DNA from: JAICKM01 sp035693165
Lineage (GTDB): Bacteria > Chloroflexota > Chloroflexia > QHBQ01 > JAICKM01
NCBI GenBank assembly: GCA_035693165.1
Contig: DASSGZ010000621.1
Coordinates: 1 to 12,573 of the forward strand
Direction: 5' to 3'
Length of the DNA stretch: 12,573 nucleotides
Part shown: piece by piece, positions 6,780-12,573 of the stretch
How positions within the stretch are numbered: position 1 is the stretch's first letter
How the letters are laid out: each line of letters begins with the position of its first letter
Made by a program: the position numbers and the translations under genes
The notes under the pieces: generated by a model
Databases searched by the model: none
What the model was told of the DNA's origin: nothing
Seen by the model: only the letters and a program-made list of their open reading frames with translations

Positions 6780-8532
6780 GCGGCGGTTCCTCCTGCCCGG
6801 CAGCATCCGCGACCGCTTCGCCGGGCAGGCGGCGGGCGCGAACCTGGTACATCTGCCAGCCGGCGGCCAGGGCGCCCAGCATGGCCCCTGCGTACGCCGA
6901 CAGACGGAAACTCATCAATGCTTGATCGACGGCGCTCAGCACGACCAGCGCGCCCAGCGTCGCCAGCACCAGGAAGGCCAGCAGCAAGAACTCGGCGCAT
7001 TCCTGGGCGCGCTTGCGGGCCACCTGCAGCCGCCGGGCATACACCCGGTCGGCGCTGTTCAAGCGGCGCCGCCGCCCGCGCATGGTGTTCTCTAGCGGGT
7101 TACTGCGCAGCAATTCCTGCTCGACCCCCACCGCGGCGCGCATCCGGTCCAGCCCCAGGCGCACGGCGGCGCTGACGAGGATCAGGCTCGCCGCGATCAT
7201 GGCCCAGAAGACGGCGAAGCCGATGAAGCCCATGCGCTCCCAGAGCCAGAGCATATTGTTGTGGGGCATGTAGAGTTGCAGCGCCCAGCCGTCTTGCAGG
7301 TTCGCCATCGGCACCACCACGTCCATCGGCTTGCCGAAGCCGATCCCGATGATCGGGCTGCGGGCGATGGTGGCGCGCAGGTTGGTGTTCTCCTGTTCGC
7401 GGTAGGCGTTCGAGGCGGCATCGCGCTCGTTGGGCTGGAAGTACGACTTGACCGCCTGGGCCGGCTCGGCCAGCGAGCCGCTGCGGTTCCAGAACGCCGC
7501 CGTATATAGGCTGCCCAGCACGCCCAGTCCGACGAGGACCAGCACCAGGCGGCGCCGCAAGGCGGGCGTCTGTAAGCTGAGCCAGATATAGGGCAGCGCG
7601 ATGATCACGACCTCGATCAGGCAGAGAAAGACGGCGCGGCGCTTGTTCAGTACCATCATCAGCGTCACGGCGGGGATCATCAGCACCAGCAGCGGGTACA
7701 TGCGGCGCGGCAGCCGCGCGCGCCAGAGGGTTGCCGCGATAAGCAGCCCGAACGCCAGCGCCAGGAAGAGCGAGTCGTCATGCTCGATCACCGTCGGTAC
7801 GCCGGCCCGCACGCTGAGCGGGATCTGGAAGTAGCGCGAAATGCCGTCCACGGTGCGGAACGCCGTGCCCAGGACCGTGATCCAGAGCAGGCCGCGGATG
7901 TGCGCCGGTTCCTCCACCGTGTTGACGGCCAGGATATACAGCCCCACGAAGTAGAACAGGGGCCGGATCTCCCAGAGCGTGATCTTGAAATCGCCGCCGG
8001 TCAGCAGACCGTTCACCGTGCCCAGCACCACCATCGCGCCGAACAGCACCACCGGCCAGAAGACCGGCCCGGTGCGGATGCCCCGGTAGCGGTGGAAGTG
8101 CCCGATCAGCGCGCGCAAGAGCGACAGCGAGAGCAGCACCTCGAACATGTTGAACGTCACCGCGCTGGGCAGGCCGAGCAGATTAAGATTGCGGAAGAAG
8201 CCCATCTCGGAAATGACCGTCTGCACATACGGCGACGGGAAGGTGTCGAGGATGATCGTGGACAGCACCGCCAGGTAGGTGCCCACGATGGGCCAGCGCA
8301 GCACAGCCATCACGCCCAGCACCACCAGCGCGAGCGAGAGCACCGTCTCGGGCCGGTCGTCCACCACCTTAAACAGCACGGCCAGCCCGGCGAACACGGC
8401 GACCGTGACCAGCGCCGCGGTCCACTGGCGGAAAGCCAGGCCGAAGCGCGACCGGGGCGCGGTCACCTCCGGGAAGACCCGGTTGCGCCGGGGCGCGGGC
8501 GCCTGTTCGGTTGGGGCGAAGGTCACTGCCAT
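6745..8532 (-). CDS. O-antigen ligase/polymerase-like multi-spanning membrane protein
   Basis: The 595-residue integral membrane protein has roughly 10-12 hydrophobic segments between residues 38 and 565. It carries marks of the Wzy/WaaL-type O-antigen ligase family: a basic KRRA turn at 297-300 opening a helix, a long external loop (about 345-425) with RATIARSPIIGIGFG at 386-400, and H424 in MPHNNMLWLWERMGFIGF (422-439), the loop histidine position important in WaaL. Such proteins polymerise lipid-linked repeat units or ligate the glycan to an acceptor at the outer face of the membrane. Unusual is an Arg-rich cytoplasmic insert of about 55 residues (457-513) before the last helices, and a charged C-terminal tail. 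The ATG is 11 bp after the GH44 stop; its TAGGAAG ribosome binding site overlaps that stop codon. Ligase and polymerase cannot be told apart by sequence. Confidence 0.85.
   Translation of the reverse strand: MAVTFAPTEQAPAPRRNRVFPEVTAPRSRFGLAFRQWTAALVTVAVFAGLAVLFKVVDDRPETVLSLALVVLGVMAVLRWPIVGTYLAVLSTIILDTFPSPYVQTVISEMGFFRNLNLLGLPSAVTFNMFEVLLSLSLLRALIGHFHRYRGIRTGPVFWPVVLFGAMVVLGTVNGLLTGGDFKITLWEIRPLFYFVGLYILAVNTVEEPAHIRGLLWITVLGTAFRTVDGISRYFQIPLSVRAGVPTVIEHDDSLFLALAFGLLIAATLWRARLPRRMYPLLVLMIPAVTLMMVLNKRRAVFLCLIEVVIIALPYIWLSLQTPALRRRLVLVLVGLGVLGSLYTAAFWNRSGSLAEPAQAVKSYFQPNERDAASNAYREQENTNLRATIARSPIIGIGFGKPMDVVVPMANLQDGWALQLYMPHNNMLWLWERMGFIGFAVFWAMIAASLILVSAAVRLGLDRMRAAVGVEQELLRSNPLENTMRGRRRRLNSADRVYARRLQVARKRAQECAEFLLLAFLVLATLGALVVLSAVDQALMSFRLSAYAGAMLGALAAGWQMYQVRARRLPGEAVADAAGQEEPPRVPRRRVRFVS
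6789..6794 (-). promoter_or_regulatory. Ribosome binding site deciding the GNAT start
   Basis: The minus strand reads AGGAGG here, 9 bp before the GTG at 6779. It lies inside the upstream ligase-like gene, where it encodes Gln-Glu-Glu (residues 580-582). It favours the GTG over the in-frame ATG at 6806, which lies upstream of this site. Confidence 0.65.
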
Positions 8533-8543
8533 CGTGATGCTTC

Positions 8544-10361
8544 CTAGCGATTGCGGTCCAGCACGACCAGGCTCATGCTCGTGGGCGGCACGGCGACCAC
8601 CGGCGGCCCGCCGGTGGTCACGGTCAGCGGCGCGGAGACGATGCCGTCGAGGTGCGCCGGGCCGTAGCGGTACTCCGTGGCCGCCGGGGCCGGGGCGAAG
8701 CCGGTCAGGTCGAGTTGCGCGTCGGCGGTGCGGGCGCGATCCTTGTTGATCAGCAGCACCGTCAGGCGCGTACCGTCGGTGCTGAGTGCGCCGTAAGCAG
8801 TGAGCAGCGAATTGAGGCTACTGGTCTGCACGGACTCGTTGCCGAAGGCCGCGCCGTTGCCGTCGTAGTTACGGAAGAGCCGGAAGGCCCAGCCGCCGGG
8901 GCTGTTCACCGGCGGCGCCTGCCAGTAGGCCGCGTAATACACATCTTCCCGGCCATAGATGCCGAGGGCGTCGGCGGTGGCGATGGCGCCGCTGATGTCG
9001 GTCTCCCCACCGTAGTTCCACTCGCTGACGGCCAGGCGGGTGCCCGGATAATACTGCGCGATCAGCTTGCGCAGCCGGGGCAGCAGGCCCAGGTTCGACC
9101 AGTCGGTGCGCGCCACCCAGCTCGGCTCCACGAACAGGCCGTCCCACAGGGCGCGCGGCGCCTGCATGCGCCGGTCCTGGGTGGCCGGGTCGTTGCCGCC
9201 GCCGTACTCGCCGCCGTTCGGGTAATAATGGACGCTCAGCACGTTGAGCGAGCGCCGGCCCGCCTGCCGGTCGCTGTCGTGGACGGTCTGAAGGAACCAG
9301 GCCAGCCAGGGCAGATTGCCGTGGGCCGCGCGGTCGGCGGCGGTCTTGAAATTGTCCGCGCCCGCGTCGAGCGCCGAGTAGAGATAGCCGGTCACGCCCC
9401 AGCTTTCGGGACCGGCCACCAGCGCGCCGGGGTCGGCGTCCTTGACCGCGCGGGCGTAGTCCAGGAAGGTCGCCGCCTGCTCGTCGTAGCCGGGGCGGAC
9501 GGGGTGGACATCGACCTGCGTATCGTCCGACCAGAGCTCCGGCTCGTTGTCCATCGCGTAGATCAGCGGGGCCGTGTCGGCCGGGCGCGCGCCACGCAGG
9601 TAGGCCACCCACTCGTCCTGGTAGACCTTGCCGTCGGTCAGGTCGGGCGGGTAGCTGAACGGCGCGTCCTTGCGCGGCAAGGACGGCAGGCTGGTGCGCT
9701 TGCGGTTGGCCGCCGGGTCGTACGGGGCCATCCAGGCGCCGCCGCTGATCGCGGTGAAGGCCGTGCTGCTGCCGGGCGCGACCGGTGGGCCGCCGTGCTC
9801 CGGCACGTCGACCGAGGCGCTGGTGCTGTCGCGGGCCACCCAGCCAATCGTCGGGATGGTCAGCAGGCTGTGCGCGCCCAGTTTGGCGTTGCGCTCCAGG
9901 AACTGCAACGAGGCGCTACCGGGCACCTTGTCGCCCTGGCTGATGTTCTGGAAGCCGCCATCGATGCCGGTGTTCGAGGCGTTGATCTCCCAGTTGTGGC
10001 GGGTGCGGGCGTTGCCGCCCCAGCGCACCAGCGTAGCGCCCAGCCAGGCAAGTTGGTCGAGATGATCGGACCCGGCATCGGCCACGCCGTAGATGAGCGG
10101 GCTGATCGGGTGGTGGACGCTCGTATCGAGGCTCACGGCCACGGCATAGCGGGTCGGGTCGTCCACGGTCGCGGTCGCTTCGGGCGCGGGCGTCTCGGTG
10201 GGCGGGCGCGCGGTGCCCGTGGCCGCCGGCTGCGCCGTGGGCGTGCGGGCCGCCTGCGAGATCGCCACGGGCGGATCGTCGCTACAGCCCAGGGTGGCGA
10301 CGGGCACGAGGATCAGGGCGCAGAGCGCCAGGGCCCGGTGCCGCAACGCGCGGTCGATCAC
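8544..10361 (-). CDS. Exported glycoside hydrolase family 44 enzyme (endo-beta-glucanase type)
   Basis: The 605-residue protein starts with a signal sequence (basic RALRHR, hydrophobic 10-25) ending TLGC at C26, a near-lipobox that suggests a lipoprotein, although Thr at -3 is atypical. A Thr/Pro/Ala-rich linker follows (about 30-70), then a GH44 TIM barrel: SPLIYGVADA (87-96), LVRWGGNARTRHNWEINASN (111-130), GFQNISQGD (136-144), IPTIGWVARD (169-178). Acid/base E273 is in DNEPELW (271-277) and nucleophile E447 in SEWNYGGE; their spacing of 174 agrees with the GH44 cellulases of known structure as I recall them. The last 90 or so residues form the family's beta-sandwich. GH44 enzymes cleave beta-1,4-glucans, xyloglucan and related polymers. 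Start GTG at 10361 overlaps the upstream stop (GTGA) with GGAG 7 bp before it; the open frame to 10565 is not coding. Here it probably trims or releases the operon's own polymer. Confidence 0.88.
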   Translation of the reverse strand: MIDRALRHRALALCALILVPVATLGCSDDPPVAISQAARTPTAQPAATGTARPPTETPAPEATATVDDPTRYAVAVSLDTSVHHPISPLIYGVADAGSDHLDQLAWLGATLVRWGGNARTRHNWEINASNTGIDGGFQNISQGDKVPGSASLQFLERNAKLGAHSLLTIPTIGWVARDSTSASVDVPEHGGPPVAPGSSTAFTAISGGAWMAPYDPAANRKRTSLPSLPRKDAPFSYPPDLTDGKVYQDEWVAYLRGARPADTAPLIYAMDNEPELWSDDTQVDVHPVRPGYDEQAATFLDYARAVKDADPGALVAGPESWGVTGYLYSALDAGADNFKTAADRAAHGNLPWLAWFLQTVHDSDRQAGRRSLNVLSVHYYPNGGEYGGGNDPATQDRRMQAPRALWDGLFVEPSWVARTDWSNLGLLPRLRKLIAQYYPGTRLAVSEWNYGGETDISGAIATADALGIYGREDVYYAAYWQAPPVNSPGGWAFRLFRNYDGNGAAFGNESVQTSSLNSLLTAYGALSTDGTRLTVLLINKDRARTADAQLDLTGFAPAPAATEYRYGPAHLDGIVSAPLTVTTGGPPVVAVPPTSMSLVVLDRNR

Positions 10362-11419
10362 GGTTCGGCTCCGCTCGTGCTCCAGGCCCGCGCCGGCAAC
10401 ACGCTGTCCAGGGTCGCGGCGGGCATGGCCGGGCGCTCGGCCCGCCGGTGGACCCGCTCGCCCCCCAGGAAGAGGATGGTCCGGGCCAGTTTCTCGCTGT
10501 CGTGCCGCAGCGAGTCCGGCGCCGTCACCGGGCGCGCGATGATGTTGAGGCCCAGCGAGAGGCATTCTTCCAGGTCGAGCCGGACGGGAAAGGCCCCGGC
10601 CGCCGCCGCCTGCACCAGCGCATCGGGATCCAGCGGGCTGCTGCTGACAATCGCATAGTCGATGCTGCCGGGGCCGCCCAGGTATTCGAGCGCGCGGCGG
10701 ATAAAGCGCGACGCGGGCCAGTCGTCGGTGATCTGCGGCTGAGTCATCAGGTTGCAGATAAAGATTTTGACCGCGGACGACTCGGCGATGGCCTCGCGCA
10801 GGCCCGCCAGTTGCAGCGGCGCCAGCACGTTGAAGAACAGGTCGGCGGGGCCGAGCACGATAATATCGGCATCGGCGATGATATCGAGCGCCGTGCCCAG
10901 CACCGGCATGGGCGCGGGCAGGCGCACCTCGCGCAACCCGGTCTGACCCACGGCGGCCACCAGTTCATCGGGCGTGTGGACGAGTACTTCCCGGCCGTCC
11001 TGCAACTCGGCCAGCAGCGGACTCGCGGCCAGCGTGAGCGGCAAGACGCGCCCCTGGACGTTGAGCACCTGGGCCGCGGCTTGCAGCGCCAGGTCGGCGG
11101 CGCCCGTGATGTCGGTCAGGGCGCTCAGGAATAGCGTGCCGAAGCTGCGGCTCACCGACTCCTCGATGGCCGGCACGCGGTAGGCAAAGAGGCGCTCCAT
11201 GATCTGCGTGGTCGCCGAGTCGGCGCCCAACGCCAGCAAGCTGCTGCGCACCCCGTCGGCGGAGCGCGAGGCGCCGTCCGCGGCCCACTCCGGCCCGTGG
11301 TGGCTCGCGTCGAAGGTCGACAGGAGGGCCGTGAGGCGGCCCGTATACCGCTTCAGCCCGCGTAACATCAGATCCGTACCGGCGCCACCACCGATTACGA
11401 CGACCGCTTTTGCTGACAT
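10358..11419 (-). CDS. Divergent YvcK/CofD-family protein
   Basis: The 353-residue product aligns end to end by eye with YvcK (CofD-like fold): VVVIGGGAGTDLMLRGLKRY (6-25), LFAYRV (77-82), ALTDITG (100-106), QVLNVQGRVLPLT (117-129), IADADIIVLGPADLFFNVLA (181-200) and ICNLMTQPQITDDW (221-234). YvcK proteins bind UDP-sugars and influence cell shape and wall synthesis; CofD transfers 2-phospholactate to Fo. Key positions differ: the DDGGSSGRL loop is replaced by FDASHHGPEW (36-45), the PPGDxRN motif by SADGVRSSL (53-61), HSLGN by RSFGT (91-95), and GPGSLYTS by GPADLFFN. It is therefore a paralogue with probably altered ligand use or no catalysis. Start ATG at 11419 has GGAGG 13 bp upstream, a long spacing; the frame is open further upstream to 11596 but overlaps the small membrane gene. 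Position between ATPase and GH44 suggests a sugar-nucleotide-sensing role, which is inference. Confidence 0.8.
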   Translation of the reverse strand: MSAKAVVVIGGGAGTDLMLRGLKRYTGRLTALLSTFDASHHGPEWAADGASRSADGVRSSLLALGADSATTQIMERLFAYRVPAIEESVSRSFGTLFLSALTDITGAADLALQAAAQVLNVQGRVLPLTLAASPLLAELQDGREVLVHTPDELVAAVGQTGLREVRLPAPMPVLGTALDIIADADIIVLGPADLFFNVLAPLQLAGLREAIAESSAVKIFICNLMTQPQITDDWPASRFIRRALEYLGGPGSIDYAIVSSSPLDPDALVQAAAAGAFPVRLDLEECLSLGLNIIARPVTAPDSLRHDSEKLARTILFLGGERVHRRAERPAMPAATLDSVLPARAWSTSGAEP

Positions 11420-11439
11420 GCCCGAATCTGCGCCTCCCT

Positions 11440-11460
11440 GGCCGTCCAGCCCCAACGGCC
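11440..11460. other. Small hairpin just upstream of the YvcK-like gene
   Basis: A 6-bp perfect inverted repeat (ggccgt 11440-11445, acggcc 11455-11460) encloses a 9-base loop in the 56-bp gap before the YvcK-like start, beside its GGAGG. It could tune translation of that gene, but a stem this short is expected by chance in such GC-rich DNA. Confidence 0.25.
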
Positions 11461-11475
11461 CGTAGATGATTTGCC

Positions 11476-11643
11476 CTAACGCCAGAGAAATACGAGCACC
11501 AGGGCCAAAGCCAAGAGTGCCACATAGGTGCCCGCACCAAACAACACCGGCGCGCCGGTTGCGCGTCCGCCCGGCGCCCGCCGGGCGGTGTACCATAACC
11601 CCACCACGGTTAACAGTGCGAATACCAGGACGGTTTGGATCAT
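11476..11643 (-). CDS. Small two-helix membrane protein (55 aa), unknown function
   Basis: A 55-codon frame on the minus strand from ATG at 11643 to TAG encodes MIQTVLVFALLTVVGLWYTA, a short basic Gly/Arg-rich turn (RRAPGGRATG, 21-30), then a second hydrophobic helix (about 37-53) ending LWR. A helix-turn-helix hairpin with positive charges in the loop and at the C-terminus is predicted, with the loop probably cytoplasmic. Support for it being real: AGGGGG 6 bp before the ATG, start 19 bp after the stop of the ATPase gene, placement inside a tightly packed co-directional operon, and a clear membrane-protein composition. I do not recognise a family. By position it could be an accessory subunit of the ATPase or of the export machinery; that is inference only. 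Confidence 0.7.
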   Translation of the reverse strand: MIQTVLVFALLTVVGLWYTARRAPGGRATGAPVLFGAGTYVALLALALVLVFLWR

Positions 11644-11662
11644 CGCCGGCCCCCTGCCCGCC

Positions 11663-12349
11663 TTAGCTCAGGTAGCGGTCGACCCAGCGGGGGACCCGCT
11701 GGCGCTGTTCGTTCAAGAGCACCGCCGTCACCTGGCCGGGCGGGAACGAGGCCAGGGCGTTCTTCACGTCGTTGCGCCGCGTGACCGCCGCCCGCGCCAC
11801 CAGGCACAACTGGGGCACCAGCAGCGGCGGCAGCGTGCCCAGGCTGGGGGTCTGCACCGGCGGCAGGTCGATAATCACCGCGTCGAAGTAGCCGCTCAGG
11901 GTGACGAAGAATTGCGACTCCTCCATATGCTTGAACTGCCAGACGGCGTCGGGCACGGCTTCGCGGGTGGGTAACAGCGAGACGCCCGGCATCACCGGCA
12001 GAATCGCGTCGGCCACCGAGACCTCGCCGCGCAGCACTTCGATTAACCCCGCCCTGGGATCCACCCCGCACAGCGTGTGCAGCGCCGGGTTCTCCAGGTC
12101 GCAATCGACCAGTAACACCCGCCGCCCCGTGCCCAGTTGCGCGGCGGCGGCGGCGGCCAGGCCCAGCGCCACCGTCGAGCGGCCGGTGCCCCGGCGGGGA
12201 CTCGACACGCCGAGGACCAGCGGGCTGCCCAGCGGCAATTCGCTGTGCAACTGGGCAAACAGCGGGCGGCAGCTACTGACCACCTCGCGCGGCACCCAGC
12301 GACCCGGCGTTTGATCGCGTGGGCCCTTCACCTGCGATAGAAAGTTCAT
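11663..12349 (-). CDS. CpsD/BY-kinase-like P-loop ATPase with altered Walker A
   Basis: The 228-residue protein has the ParA/MinD-like fold of bacterial tyrosine kinases that control capsule and EPS chain length. After an N-terminal PLFAQLHSELPLG region (29-41) come the P-loop SSPRRGTGRST (49-59), Walker A' VLLVDCDLENPALH (78-91) and Walker B AVIIDLPP (157-164). Two deviations: the P-loop lysine of GxGKST is Arg (R57, codon CGC), and the usual DxDxR of Walker A' reads DCDLE. There is no C-terminal tyrosine cluster (a single Tyr, Y226). It may be a kinase-dead regulator or bind nucleotide differently. The ATG at 12349 has AGGAG 8 bp upstream; the longer frame to 12397 overlaps the stop of the previous gene. 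The protein whose tail precedes it by 25 bp may be its Wzz-like partner. Confidence 0.85.
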   Translation of the reverse strand: MNFLSQVKGPRDQTPGRWVPREVVSSCRPLFAQLHSELPLGSPLVLGVSSPRRGTGRSTVALGLAAAAAAQLGTGRRVLLVDCDLENPALHTLCGVDPRAGLIEVLRGEVSVADAILPVMPGVSLLPTREAVPDAVWQFKHMEESQFFVTLSGYFDAVIIDLPPVQTPSLGTLPPLLVPQLCLVARAAVTRRNDVKNALASFPPGQVTAVLLNEQRQRVPRWVDRYLS

Positions 12350-12374
12350 CTGCTCTGCTCCTGTCCGGGGCCGG

Positions 12375-12572
12375 TTAGCCGACCTGGATTGTCTCACTCT
12401 CGGCGCGGGCGTTCAGCCCTTCGAAGGCCGCCGGATGCACCGGCTCGGCGGCCGGCAGGGTATCCTCGCTGAGCGCACCGCCCGCCGGGGCGGGCGCAGC
12501 TTGCCCGGCTTTGTGCGCCGCGCGGTCCGCCTTGACCGCCGCCTTGCGCCGCTCGGCCAGCGGGCGCAGGTG
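12375..12572 (-). CDS. C-terminal tail of an upstream protein, possibly Wzz-like chain-length factor
   Basis: The minus strand is open from the right edge for 65 codons to a TAA at 12375, with almost uniformly G/C third positions like the other genes, so it is the end of a real gene. The tail is hydrophilic: HLRPLAERRKAAVKADRAAH, then an Ala/Pro/Glu-rich stretch ending AESETIQVG. No domain is recognisable. A basic, Ala-rich stretch fits a cytoplasmic tail after a final transmembrane helix. Wzz/chain-length proteins commonly precede CpsD-type ATPases, which makes that a reasonable guess, not an observation. The CpsD-like gene starts 25 bp downstream. Confidence 0.6.
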   Translation of the reverse strand, partial: HLRPLAERRKAAVKADRAAHKAGQAAPAPAGGALSEDTLPAAEPVHPAAFEGLNARAESETIQVG

Positions 12573-12573
12573 G

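Noticed and set aside
10362..10565. 68-residue N-terminal extension of the GH44 protein
   Set aside because: It overlaps the YvcK-like gene and would bury the signal sequence; GTGA overlap plus GGAG supports the GTG at 10361.
8652..10658. 668-codon plus-strand open frame opposite GH44
   Set aside because: Composition is Arg/Gly/Ala/Val-rich with no recognisable fold; the minus strand encodes a complete GH44 with both catalytic residues. The same reasoning removes the plus-strand frames at 2295-3695 and 3596-4777.
486..12573. Exosortase/PEP-CTERM type EPS locus
   Set aside because: The FemAB-like GNAT, deacetylase and CpsD-like ATPase recall such loci, but no exosortase, PEP-CTERM protein or PEP-CTERM-linked regulator is visible in this window.

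Overview
This is a GC-rich window from an environmental bacterium in which every supported gene is on the minus strand. Gene content and style (tightly packed glycosyltransferase/EPS operon, a GH44 hydrolase, a CelD/FemAB-like GNAT, and short dispersed intergenic repeats of the 'cgcagaga' and 'SERSEESP' types) suggest the phylum Chloroflexota. That assignment is an inference from style; no marker gene is present.

Layout in the direction of transcription (from 12573 down to 1). First comes the C-terminal tail of an upstream protein (12375-12572). It is followed by a CpsD/BY-kinase-like P-loop ATPase with a substituted Walker A lysine (11663-12349), a 55-residue two-helix membrane protein (11476-11643), a divergent YvcK/CofD-family protein (10358-11419), an exported GH44 glycoside hydrolase (8544-10361), an O-antigen-ligase/polymerase-like membrane protein (6745-8532), and a CelD/FemAB-like GNAT (5646-6779). 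A palindromic dispersed repeat (5555-5627) interrupts the run. The second half holds a SAM-methyltransferase-like protein (4774-5505), a GT4 glycosyltransferase (3581-4753), a membrane GT2 (2337-3584), a soluble GT2 (1277-2296) and a NodB-type deacetylase (486-1277). A gap of about 325 bp carries a second repeat element (309-464). The 5' end of a HlyC/CorC-type DUF21 membrane protein (1-160) closes the window.

Genes from 12.5 kb to 0.5 kb are mostly separated by 60 bp or less or overlap by 1-35 bp (TGATG, ATGA and GTGA junctions), so they read as one or two co-transcribed units for making, modifying and exporting an extracellular polysaccharide. Three glycosyltransferases build the glycan. 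The ligase-like protein would polymerise or transfer it, the CpsD-like ATPase (possibly with the protein whose tail enters the window) would control length or export, and the methyltransferase-like protein, GNAT and deacetylase would decorate it. The GH44 enzyme would trim or release it outside the cell. No initiating phosphoglycosyltransferase, flippase or outer-membrane export gene is visible, so the locus continues upstream of the window.

The most unusual points are the YvcK/CofD homologue that has lost the family's signature residues yet sits inside an EPS operon, the 55-aa membrane protein beside it, the degenerate P-loop of the CpsD-like ATPase, and the cellulase-type GH44 embedded in a biosynthesis operon. 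Several start sites were placed inside longer open frames because a ribosome binding site or a stop/start overlap supports the internal codon.
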